NCBI RefSeq assembly: GCF_022539665.2
Contig: NC_081340.1
Span: forward strand, 1,798,001-1,862,000
Length of the DNA stretch: 64,000 nt
Direction of reading: 5' to 3'
Origin: Daphnia carinata
Taxonomy: Eukaryota; Arthropoda; Branchiopoda; Diplostraca; Daphniidae
In this document: one piece after another, positions 35,770-46,489 of the stretch
Numbering within the stretch: the stretch's first letter is position 1
How the letters are laid out: each line of letters starts with the position of its first letter
Notes under the pieces: model-generated
The model's database searches: none
What the model saw: only the letters and a program-made list of their open reading frames with translations
Told to the model about the DNA's origin: nothing
Made by a program: the position numbers and the translations under genes

Positions 35770-36239
35770 CAGACTTGCCGCGCCGATCAATTTTCCGATC
35801 GCGATCTCCGATCCGATCTTTTTAGTTTGATCGGATCGGGCGATCCGATCAAACTGCGAAAGATCGGATCGGCGATCAAATTTTGCCGATCATTTTTAGC
35901 GATCATTTTTGTGCAGCATCTAACGGTAAAAATTTACACTGTTTCGCGAAAATAGCATTGGCTGTCACAGCGACAGTCACTGGCGGCCATTGAGGGTGAA
36001 CACTAAACAGTTTCCTTCAATTGGCATTCGCAAAAATAGCAGTGAAATAGAACCCTGCGGCTGAAAATCTACAGCTAGATGGCGAAAAGTTTGATCGCTA
36101 AAAACGATCGGATCGCGATCAATTTTTTGGGATCGCCGATCCGGTCTCCGATCTTTTTCAAAAGATCGGATCGGCGATCAATTTTTTGATCGGAGATCGG
36201 ATCGGCGATCAATTTTTGATCGCGATCGCGGCAAGTCTG
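35770..36239. mobile_element. hAT-type miniature inverted-repeat element, GATC-rich, with 8-bp TSD
   Basis: Terminal inverted repeats CAGACTTGCCGCG..CGCGGCAAGTCTG. The 8-bp direct repeat CCCGGGCT flanks both ends (35762-35769 and 36240-36247), the duplication length of hAT transposons, and the ends start with CAG as is common there. Subterminal parts are dense in GATCGGATCGGCGATC permutations. About 470 bp long without an open frame, hence non-autonomous. It is inserted in the right end of an older AAGCCCGAC-type element. Confidence 0.85.
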
Positions 36240-36293
36240 CCCGGGCTTATATTGTCGGACTTAAAATATTTTCCTATTAAAAAACCATAGCAT

Positions 36294-36574
36294 TAAATCT
36301 AGATAGCTATAGATGATTCTGATCCAAAATTAACCAAGGGACACGAAAATGGAATTTGTTTTTACGTAGAGCATATAGTTTTGGAGTAATCTAAAATATA
36401 AAATTAGTGTGTGCGAATCGAAACCATTACTAGCGCGCCAGTACGCTACAGCGCTAGCGTGACACATCAAACTTCTTTGATTATTCAAAAACCATAAACG
36501 CTACGTAAAAGCAAATTTCATTTTCGTGTTCCTTGTTAAATTTTAAATCAGAATCATATATAGTTATCTAGAAA
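36294..36574. repeat. Fold-back element, arms of about 97 bp
   Basis: Left arm 36294-36391 (AAATCTAGATAGCTATA .. CACGAAAATGGAATTTG .. GGAGTAATC) is a diverged reverse complement of 36479-36574. The spacer has a B-box-like GCGAATCGAAACC and GCGCCAGTACGCTACAGC, also seen near 27752. It ends beside an inverted AAGCCTGG/AACCCGAC block at 36588-36606. Confidence 0.65.
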
Positions 36575-36644
36575 CAGAAGGCCAGGCTTATATTGTCGGG
36601 TTTAAAATGAACTGTTAAAGTTAAAGTGAACTGGAAACGTGACC

Positions 36645-36721
36645 GGTAGATGGCGATAGCAGTAAAAGAGAAAAAAAGGCTCATATTTTTTATTTTTATT
36701 TTGGGTAAAACAGATTGCCAT
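36645..36721 (+). repeat. Small TIR element, truncated copy 3
   Basis: GGTAGATGGCGATAGCAGTAAAA followed by GGCTCATATTTTT and TTGGGTAAAACAGATTGCCAT, as in copies 1 and 2, then the match stops. Confidence 0.6.
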
Positions 36722-37138
36722 ATTAATACAAGAGAATAGAGTTTGATAAAATCCTATGGAGAAATTTAAATTTAAAAGCTGTGTAATGATTCAGGTAGAA
36801 AATAAACTTGCTGAAGGAATGGCATAGTGAAAATTTAACCTACTGATCAATGACGTGCTCGTTTTTCTCCTTGGATATATACGCTTTTAAGTGATTTACC
36901 GTTGGAGTGTTTCGTAGTATTTAGCCTGTCATTTGACGAGGAGCATGATAATTTTATCATTCATGTGATAACCAAACGGTTTTATGGTAACTGTGCCACT
37001 GGCTGTGCATTTTCTTCAAATCAACCACTTGACACAGGCTTGTTTTCGACCTTTGATACAACTTGGGTGTATGTTGCCCAAAAAGAACTAAAACAAGTTT
37101 CGGTACTGAACATTGTGAAAGCTGTACAGCAATCCAAC
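36722..37138. other. Upstream region of ribokinase
   Basis: Probably promoter and 5' UTR. The frame open upstream of 37139 has no ribokinase-like sequence before the chosen ATG. Confidence 0.4.
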
Positions 37139-38576
<1,438 letters not shown>

Positions 38577-38752
38577 GGTGAACTTTTTGGTTGTTTGTTT
38601 CTTTTAGAAATGTGTGTAGTTAAATTTGTTGGAAATAAAGTTCATACTAGAAAATTGTTTGGTTTTATCTGTATAATGCAAAAAATAAACTTTTGGAGTC
38701 CATACTGGAAAATTGTTTGGTTATATTTGTATAATGCAAAACACAAAATTTT

Positions 38753-38824
38753 GGGCTCGACCGGGATTTGAACCCGGGACCTCTCGCACCCTAAGCGAGA
38801 ATCATACCCCTAGACCATCGAGCC
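38753..38824 (-). tRNA. tRNA-Pro (anticodon AGG)
   Basis: 72-base cloverleaf: acceptor GGCTCGA/TCGAGCC with discriminator C, A-box TGGTCTAGGGG, anticodon loop TTAGGGT on a CTCGC/GCGAG stem, and T-arm GGTTCAAATCC. It starts about 180 bp downstream of the ribokinase stop, on the other strand. TTTT follows on its own strand. Confidence 0.97.
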
Positions 38825-39018
38825 GATGTATTAAGTTTTCTAGCTTTTTATTAAATAATGGTATGCTAATTTTGTTCCTACGCCATCGGGGTGAGCGAAA
38901 AAAGCAAATAAGAAATTGTCATATTTAAATATGAAAAAATGAGTAGTACAGATAAGAAAGTTCCTAAATATACATGTTTCAAATTATTTGGAGAAAAAAG
39001 AAAATGTCAAAAGTGTGC

Positions 39019-39090
39019 CTCCCCGACGGGGAATTGAACCCCGGTCTCCCGCGTGACAGGCGGGGATACTGACCACTATACTATCGAGGA
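39019..39090 (-). tRNA. tRNA-Asp (anticodon GTC), fourth copy
   Basis: Identical to the copies at 3021, 3533 and 3837, but 35 kb away. On its own strand it is followed by ACTTTTG and further T-runs. Confidence 0.97.
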
Positions 39091-40005
39091 CTACGCTCAA
39101 AATCGTATTTAAAAATTACAACATGTAATGCTGAGAGAATGCGCTTGTTAAAAATTAGCAAGAAACAATAAATGTGTTATTTCCCGTTAAACATGCGACT
39201 CGAAGTGTCACGAACGAAGAAAACCATGGCAATCAGAATTCCTTAATCAGTAATATATCCCCGTGCAAAAAAGATAGGTTTAGTGGAACGATGTGACCGG
39301 CAGATTTCGACTGGAAAGTGTGAAGTAGTTCCCCCAACACCATACAGAAAATCTGGTAATTGAATAACTATTAAGAAAGAAGAACTAGAGCAGGCGAAAC
39401 TGTGTCATTAACTTTTAGGCGAATGAAAAAATTTCGTTTAAATGCTGTAACTTACAATTATACTAATAATATCAATATGGCCTGTATTTTCACAAAAACC
39501 AAAACACGTCAGATAGTACTTTTACATATTGCATAGCCGACTTAGAAATCGCAGATGGCAATAATCAAGCAAATTGAACGACTTTCCCATATTTTTACAA
39601 GTCTCACATCCCCTCCCCAAAGGGTCAATTTTGCCGTAAGCATTTTGCGAGGGTTACAAGTTTTTAAAAAGAGGAATGGAGAGGAAAAAAAAAAATACTG
39701 ACGTCACGCGTACAGAATCTGCACTAGCTACTGGACTGACGGGTCGTCAAAGCGGTTTGTGTGGTGCATTACGTGTGAGATTTGTCGTGCGACACCATGC
39801 TTTAGCGCCAACCACGCTATTGACTCATCAGTTTTTCTTTTTTAGACAACATTCTTTGTTACTTCGAAGCAATAAAAAAACTGTTATGTGTCTCAAATAG
39901 CTCGTTTTTGAGCTAATTCATCTTAACAGTAATTTCATGTGTTCTGAACAACAAGAAAAGTTCCTCGTTTTGACGTTACGTTAACGTTTTGTGGACTAGG
40001 GCAAT
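39091..40005. other. Intergenic upstream of SoxC
   Basis: About 0.9 kb, presumably promoter and 5' UTR of the Sox gene. No other feature recognised. Confidence 0.4.
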
Positions 40006-41602
40006 ATGCAACAGCAGCAGCCGACGAACAATGGCCTTCTACAGCCACCAGAAAATGGTTTACCAATGTTTGGATCTTTGCTGATAGACGAAAAGTCATT
40101 AACACCTTACTCTGACGCCACACAGGTATTTATTGTTTCATTATTTAAAGAATAATTTTTCATTTGTGGCTGTAGAAGGAAATAGTTTCCATCTTTTATC
40201 TTTGCAAATTAGGACGATGTGTTCTGACATTTGTGTTCGTTTGCACCTCGAATGTTTTTTCCTTTACATTTTTTAAACAATTGAAATGTCATCTTGCATT
40301 CGTAAGCAATCTGTCCTTTCAATCCCTACTATTAATCCAATCATGATTTGAATGCCAAAGACCAAAATGGAATTATCCACTCATGAGTTGTTGTTTACTT
40401 TTTGAAAATATCGATGTAATGTTTAGACGAAGAAGAAAAGTACGGTTCGCATCAAGCGGCCGATGAATGCATTTATGGTGTGGTCGCAGATTGAAAGACG
40501 CAAGATATGTGAAATCCAACCGGATATGCATAATGCTGAGATCTCGAAACGACTGGGTAAACAGTGGAAGACGTTGTCGCCGGAGGAGCGTACACCTTTC
40601 ATCCAGGAAGCTCAACGATTGCGTTTGCTTCACATTCAAGAGTACCCAGACTACAAATACAAGCCTCGCAAAAAGACTGATGGTCTGAAAGGAGCATCAG
40701 TCGGTCGTAAAAGCTGTACGACTCCAACGCCCGTCACTGCCAACTGCGTGAACGAGGCCATATCTGCGGCCACTACGAACCCGATCTACTATGGCGAAGA
40801 ATATCGGCAGCCATTGGAAGTGCAAGAACAGTACATCAATATGCCGAGAAGTGGCCGAATATGCGCTGTTGTTACTCCGGGATTGTGCGGCACGTTGCGA
40901 ATCATCCAAAATCACAGTCACTTGCCTTACCAGTCCGGAGAATATGATTTAACTTCCTCCCTAATTTATAATTACCCCCCACCGCCGACGCTTACTGTTC
41001 CCTACTTTATCGATAACAGTCACCTGAATATTCATCTGAAGATTGATGAGAAATTCAAACAAAGACTATCGGATTGCAAACGGGAGCATAGCCGTAAATC
41101 AGTGCACACATCCGGCGAGTCTGCGGCTACGGGACCGGCAGTCGTGACCGATCCGATAAAAGTGGAATCGACCTACCCCGAAGTGTCAGGTGCTAGCCAA
41201 TCAGATTTTAGAATGGACACGGAGGAGTCGCAAAGCTACGGCGATAGTGATGCCTCAACTGTACACGCTTATTCCACGGAATCACGGTCCCCTCCGTCCA
41301 CTCTGCTGAGCTTGGACACGTTCACGACCATCGTCAACTACAACTCGGATGTGGCCGATTTCAACAGCCACGCCGTGAAGCTGGAACCCAACACCGATGG
41401 GAGAATCCACTATTTTGGCCATCATCATCAGGAAGGTTACGTCTGGCCAGCGAACAACTTTGCAGAGCACCAAGACAACGTTGCCGTTTACGTAAAAGGG
41501 CAACCCGATTCGGCCAACAGCTCGGTCGAAATGGATGTGGCCAGTTTGGCTGACTTGGATCTGCTGGTGACTGATCTTCTTTTACGTTTAGATGATCAGT
41601 AG
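40006..41602 (+). CDS. SoxC: SoxC-group HMG-box transcription factor
   Basis: Two coding exons, 40006-40125 and 40427-41602, encode 431 residues. The HMG box (about residues 48-120) begins [19 protein letters not shown], continues [17 protein letters not shown] and ends [12 protein letters not shown], which matches Sox4/Sox11/Sox12 and insect Sox14 better than other Sox groups. HMG boxes bind ACAAT-type DNA in the minor groove and bend it. The N-terminal exon is Gln-rich and short. The long C-terminal region is rich in Ser, Pro and acidic residues (activation-like) and ends in a hydrophobic/acidic [17 protein letters not shown] segment, though the typical vertebrate SoxC C-terminal motif is not visible. 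SoxC proteins act in neuronal differentiation and, in insects, ecdysone responses; these roles are inferred from the family. Confidence 0.92.
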
Positions 41603-42385
41603 GAAAGGTACAAGAAATATTGAATGGTCCACAATGTCTAATTGTCTATTTGTTTATTTACCTTTATTGCCGAGAAGAAAATGTTTACGCCAAATGTTGT
41701 GTTATCCTACGCCTCTTTACGAAAACCTATTGGACCTGAATATGTATTAATAAATGCATCGGCTCTGCCGGACGCGGACGTTGTTTTTTTTTTTTTTCGC
41801 TTGTAGTCGTTGTTGTGCTTCTTTTCGTTTTATAGAACAAAAATAATTTTATGCAATGATGCAGTTGCTTAGAATATTCAAATGGTTGCAACATCTTTAC
41901 AAAACAAGCTTCGGCCTTTGTTCAACTGCGATATGATAACAGTAAACGATGCGACTATCGGTGAGCCACTTGGTAAACAGGCAGCAAAACCTTTTCAGAA
42001 ATTGGATTAAGCAATTTTCAGTACACCTAAATAGGTGGGAAAGCGAGAAAGAAAGCAAATATTTTCGGGAAATTCAAAGAAATTTTAATACCTGCTTTTG
42101 AAATTATTCAGAGGCATTCGTATTCTGCTAGGTAATAAGGTAACAAACGTTTGGTTGGTTAGAAGCTTTTTGTTTTAAAGGAAAAATGATGCGAAGGCGC
42201 CAATTGCACTTCATGGGCACACATGAGAGATAATGGAACACAGGAATGCGTTTGTTTCCGCTTTTGAAACTTTAACCAAGCTAGGAACACAGTGGGGCTG
42301 AGGCAGGCAATACTGTAATCTCGTCCATTTTTCGCTTGAAATTCATGAAAATCAGCCAGCAATAATCACTGCACAGCGGCCAACA
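41603..42385. other. Intergenic
   Basis: Contains the SoxC 3' UTR (possible AATAAA at 41749) and the upstream region of the first AYGxCQTGCN peptide gene. Nothing else seen. Confidence 0.4.
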
Positions 42386-42391
42386 TATAAA
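42386..42391 (+). promoter_or_regulatory. TATA box of the first AYGxCQTGCN peptide gene
   Basis: TATAAA in a short CATATAAAGTG context. Transcription would start about 30 bp downstream. A donor GAAAG|GTAAAG at about 42502 and an acceptor ACTTGCAG at about 42619 suggest a 5' UTR intron before the coding exon. Confidence 0.5.
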
Positions 42392-42625
42392 GTGCGTTCA
42401 ATGTTCCGAATCTTATGTTCACTTGCAGATCTCTACTTGCATCGTTTTCACAAAATAAAATACGCTCTTAAGCCGTATACAACCTCTGCCATGTATGAAA
42501 GGTAAAGTTCGTATTTGCAATTCATTTCTATGTAATATTTTTCAATATTTGTTTTCTTAATGTAATTAGCCGATGAAATATGTTTCTGTAAGCAATAAGT
42601 ATGCTTGCAAACTTGCAGCTCAAAA

Positions 42626-42877
42626 ATGAAATTCGCGTTGGCCGTTTGCGTCTTGATGACGCTTCTCCCGATGTCGACAGTCGCCGGGCCGTTAGCTTAC
42701 GGAGTATGTCAGACGGGATGTAACGCAGGCGTTGTTGCCTGCTACGCCGCTGCAGGTTTCACGTTCGGTACCTTAACGGCCGGAGCCTCAACGCCTCTCG
42801 TTATTGTGGGTTGCAACGCCGCTCTAGGGGTTTGCATGGCCGGCTGCGTGGCTGCTGGATTCGCTCCTACGCTTTGA
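42626..42877 (+). CDS. Small secreted AYGxCQTGCN cysteine peptide, copy A
   Basis: A single coding exon of 83 residues. The signal peptide is about MKFALAVCVLMTLLPMSTVA. The mature part begins GPLAYGVCQTGCNAG, continues VACYAAAGFTFG and contains CNAALGVCMAGC: six cysteines in a very Ala/Gly-rich, hydrophobic chain. I recall the same pattern in short secreted proteins of scattered eukaryotes (algae, fungi, invertebrates), some labelled zygote-specific protein, with no established activity. Copy B lies 1.04 kb downstream. A TATA box and a probable 5' UTR intron precede it. Confidence 0.85.
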   Translation: MKFALAVCVLMTLLPMSTVAGPLAYGVCQTGCNAGVVACYAAAGFTFGTLTAGASTPLVIVGCNAALGVCMAGCVAAGFAPTL

Positions 42878-42932
42878 ATATTTGTCGATGTGGTACAGGA
42901 TATTAAGCAACCCAATTCGTATACAACCATTT

Positions 42933-43141
42933 TTGTAAGTTTCTTTGCCGATATGTACCTGACATGCCCTTTTGTTAGGCATTGGCACACAGTTCTAGCC
43001 TTTTAGTTTTATTTACAGAGGGCAAATACAAACGAGAAAAATCATTCAAGTACTAGTTGGAAATTATCTTGAAAGTCAGCACTGTGCGTCAATGCCCGAC
43101 AAAAGGGCATGTCAAATACATATCGGGAAAGAAACTTACAA
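42933..43141. repeat. Inverted repeat, 52-bp arms
   Basis: 42933-42984 (TTGTAAGTTTCTTTGCCG .. GACATGCCCTTTTG .. GCATTG) pairs with 43090-43141 with about five mismatches; the loop is about 105 bp. It starts about 55 bp after the copy A stop, so it may lie in its 3' UTR. Confidence 0.8.
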
Positions 43142-43917
43142 GCATGTCTGCATAATATGCCCAAGCCTGTATCTCGATTTCAATGCCAATACAATATGCT
43201 GTTAAACTGCAGAAGAACTGATTCCTTTTACATTTAAATAATTATTATAAAATGAATACGCGTTGAAGTGCTTGTACCAGATCGCATTAGAATGAACAGG
43301 AATAGTGTGTCATATAATTCGATAAGGTTAGATTAATGGAAGAGACACAATGCCCCATTACGATATGGTGAACGCACATATTAGACTCGGGATCTAATCT
43401 GCATTGCTCAATCGGCATATTTATGGATATGATTAGACAAAGTTAAATGCGGCTTGAAGCAGTTTTTATGTGCGATTTATTAAGTAGACTGCCGACCAGG
43501 GGAAGAGGTAATGAAAGGCTGGGAAACTATAGTTTCATCGGCATTCGTAGACCACGAATCATTTCACAAAAATTTTACAGCCACAATTAAACTTCAGGAT
43601 GAACGTAGTTATCAATTATAAGAAATGATAGCAGAGCACTCATCTGGCTACAAAACATTGCAGCCATAGTAGGTTTTACACCATAGGGAAGCTCACTTAG
43701 AATTGGATCGGTTTGTTACGCGGTTTAGTAAGTTGTCTTTGCTAGTTTACAACGATTGACAATTAAAAACGAAACAGTAGTCGAAAATACAACATAACGT
43801 AAAGTAAGCTGACCTGCATGTGGTTGTATTCTTATAGTTTTTCTTTATTTTTTTTTTTCGTTGCAGTTTACACAGTTCATTAAAAAAAAAACCGTTTATG
43901 CTTTTTTCTTTCCAGCC
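43142..43917. other. Intergenic between peptide genes A and B
   Basis: AT-rich; no TATA box as clear as that of copy A. A polypyrimidine tract and CAG directly precede the copy B ATG, so its upstream non-coding exon should lie here. Confidence 0.35.
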
Positions 43918-44172
43918 ATGCGTCATACGGGCCTCTTCGTACTCGGTTTGCTAATAAGTTTTCCATTGCTGGCTGAATCCGGATTAATTGCCTACGGTAT
44001 ATGCCAAACGGGCTGTAACGCTGTGGCAGTTGCCTGTTACGCGGCCGCGGGATTCACTTTCGGGGCGGCAACGTTCGGTGCAGCCATTCCCGCAGCTATC
44101 GTAACGTGCAATACGGCGTTGGGGACCTGCATGGCAGTATGTGCTGCTGCTATTGTTATGCCTACACCGTGA
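43918..44172 (+). CDS. Small secreted AYGxCQTGCN cysteine peptide, copy B
   Basis: 84 residues: signal peptide MRHTGLFVLGLLISFPLLAE, then GLIAYGICQTGCNAVA, VACYAAAGFTFGAA and CNTALGTCMAVC. All six cysteines align with copy A; the signal peptides differ, while the mature cores share long identical stretches. The acceptor TTTCTTTCCAG ends two bases before the ATG, so translation begins at the start of a spliced exon. Function unknown, as for copy A. Confidence 0.85.
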   Translation: MRHTGLFVLGLLISFPLLAESGLIAYGICQTGCNAVAVACYAAAGFTFGAATFGAAIPAAIVTCNTALGTCMAVCAAAIVMPTP

Positions 44173-45063
44173 TACCCCACCCCAAAGGCTCGTGCATTTT
44201 AAAGCCTTTTAAGTTTGGTAAAACATTTTATCGTTTATTTGTACATTCAAAATGAAATTGGAAATAAATTGTCTTCTGCGAGTTATAAAATTATTATGCC
44301 TTCAGTTTTACTGCATGTCTACGCGTCTTTATCGTGTGATGCTGTATCATATCTTATCGTTATTCAGCAACTATCCCAGGCAGCGTATCCAACTCCTAGA
44401 ACAACAGATGTCGTTGGAATCCGGTTCTTTAGCCAAAACTGTATAAGTAACACGGAAACTAATACTTTATTCGGTAGCAGCGTTCAAATTTGGTTATACA
44501 ACAAGTTGAGTTTCATCGAATTCCAAGTTTAAAATGGTTAAGTCCCACTGTTTTGGGAAAAAAATCAGGCTTAAAAATAAGCCCGACAAAATAATAAGCC
44601 CGACAGAAAAATAAGCCCGACAAAAAAAATAAGCCCGACTTTTTCTTTCATTTCTTTAATTTTTTCAAAAACTTTCATTTAACCGTTTCTTTGCCCCATT
44701 TTTTTTTGCAACTTCTTTGCCCCATTCTAGAAGAATAACTACCTGAGTAAAATTGGCTATGGTTTTTCTAGCCAGTTATGTAAATGTGCAACGACTATCA
44801 TACATTTAAGTTTCGAAATCTAACCGACATCGTGTCTGTTTACAGCGAATTTTCGAGAACGCTGACGTCAAAGAAAAAAAAAGTGAAGAAGAAAAAAGAA
44901 AAATTCAGCAAACGCATTAACACACACGTTTAAACCACAGGTGCTTTATTGAATACAACAACTGGCCATGCCAGTTGTGTTGCTTTTGAGTTACCCCAGC
45001 ATGAACCCGTTCAAAGGAAAACGAACAAACAAAACACGTAAACGCTAGATTTTGGCTAGCCTA
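44173..45063. other. Intergenic with a repeat block
   Basis: Holds the AAGCCCGAC block at 44565-44640 and otherwise AT-rich DNA, with nothing coding recognised. Confidence 0.4.
44565..44640 (+). repeat. AAGCCCGAC-type tandem block (four units)
   Basis: Four units of (A)nTAAGCCCGAC separated by A-rich stretches of varying length, preceded by TCAGGCTTAAAAA. Same phrase as in the 27-36 kb island, here isolated. Confidence 0.75.
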
Positions 45064-45069
45064 TATAAA
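45064..45069 (+). promoter_or_regulatory. TATA box of the small secreted protein gene
   Basis: TATAAA within CTATATAAATG, about 60 bp before the start codon at 45126. Confidence 0.5.
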
Positions 45070-45125
45070 TGAATGAAATTTTTGAGTAAAGTGTCATTGA
45101 ATTGCCAGCTATTCAACCCATCGAC

Positions 45126-45741
45126 ATGAAGATCTGCATCCTTTTAGCCATTGCCGCGTGCGCGACAGCATTTGTTTTGGTATAACCATTCACTTATATT
45201 TTATAGTTCGGACAAATTTGATAAATCTTTTTGTTTTTTAATGAACAGCCGACATCGGACGATCTTCAGAGTTTGATCGCTGACACTCAAAAAGCTTTAC
45301 AAGAATCCGATTTACCTGAAAGTATGAAACAAGAACTGACCAACCTTCTCAATGATCCCACAGTCGTGGAAGAATTGCTTGCTGTAAGTTTCTACATGCG
45401 CTATTTGCATATGCTTAAGAAAATCTGGTTTATCTTATTTCAATTTGTTCGACCAGAACAATATGGAAGCGTTCGCCTCTTCAGTGAGAACAGCTACAGC
45501 TGAACCGGGTAAATACTAAGTTGACTTTATCAGTTAATTAAATTTGAGGACAAAATAGCCGTACTCTCATTACAACCACAAGCTTACTATAACCCTATTT
45601 TGAATTACAATGCGTTTGTTATGCAATTACAATCACGTAGCCGAGCGCTGCTTCTTCCTGATAGCCCTGCTCATAGCTCAGTTGGTCCAGAGCATGACGA
45701 CCACCGTTGCCACAACTGTTGCCACCACTGTTGCCCCGTAA
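45126..45741 (+). CDS. Small secreted protein with Thr/Val/Ala-repeat tail
   Basis: Exons 45126-45179 (signal peptide MKICILLAIAACATAFVL), 45249-45383, 45457-45508 and a last exon ending with TAA at 45739-45741. The middle part (SLIADTQKALQESDLPESMK ... LLNDPTVVEELL) is predicted helical, without cysteines. The tail repeats TTTVATTVATTVAP, which could be O-glycosylated. The last exon has three possible acceptors (exon starts 45641, 45665, 45677), all in frame, so its length is uncertain; the shortest avoids an internal hydrophobic stretch. Family not recognised. Confidence 0.6.
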
Positions 45742-46489
45742 GAGACGCTTGTTGAACGGAAAAGCCACAAGTTTATTCAACATAGAACAGCGTAACCCCG
45801 TAAACCCTAGCGATAAGTGTGGTGACTGTTTACACGTTAGCTAAAATGCAGAAAAAAAAACTATTCGTGAAACGTGTAATACAATTTTGGTGTTGGAAGC
45901 ATATGCCAAGCGTCTATTGCATTACTTACGGCCGCTATTATTTGCAAAAAATGTTACGGGAGAACAACACGTATAATCGGGCTGCAGCCCATCAATCATA
46001 GACTTAAACGAAACATCCGTTTAACATTAAAAGGAAAGCAAAAAAGCAACGTTCAAGAATACAACAGGTCCAATAAGGAGGAACAAATGGCATAGACAGC
46101 GTATATTTACAAAAGGCGCACTGGATGGCATATCACGCGCAACCACACATACACACACACACAATCGTACACGGAAAGTCAATAACTGCGCGTAGGCGTC
46201 GCGCAGAGCTCACGCAGAGCCCATCCCTCCCAGTATTCGGGCGTCCCTTAGTTCTCTTGTGTTGTCTTCGACGTCATTGACGATTGCCATGCACACCCCG
46301 TGTCAGTTGGGTGCTGGCAGACTACGCATCTTGTAGTATTCCTGTGAACAGCGTCTCACACGCGCGTATTTTCCAATTCATTATTATTTTTTTCCTTCTT
46401 GGAACGTTCACAAAACATAAATAAATAAAATAAACAAAGTGAAATTGCAATTTGAATTGAGTGTTTGTTTTTACTGATCCCGCGCGAAC
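45742..46489. other. Intergenic / SLC6 5' region
   Basis: Contains a (CA)n tract near 46146 and probably the SLC6 promoter and 5' UTR. Confidence 0.4.

Noticed and set aside
35770-36239. GATC-dense stretch as a CRISPR-like array, replication origin or Dam-methylation cluster
   Set aside because: It is eukaryotic DNA, repeats are not regularly spaced with unique spacers, and inverted ends plus an 8-bp duplication explain it as a transposon.
45665-45705. tRNA-like string TAGCTCAGTTGGTCCAGAGC
   Set aside because: It resembles a tRNA D-arm, but no acceptor stem, anticodon arm or B-box follows, and it lies in the coding frame of the small secreted protein.
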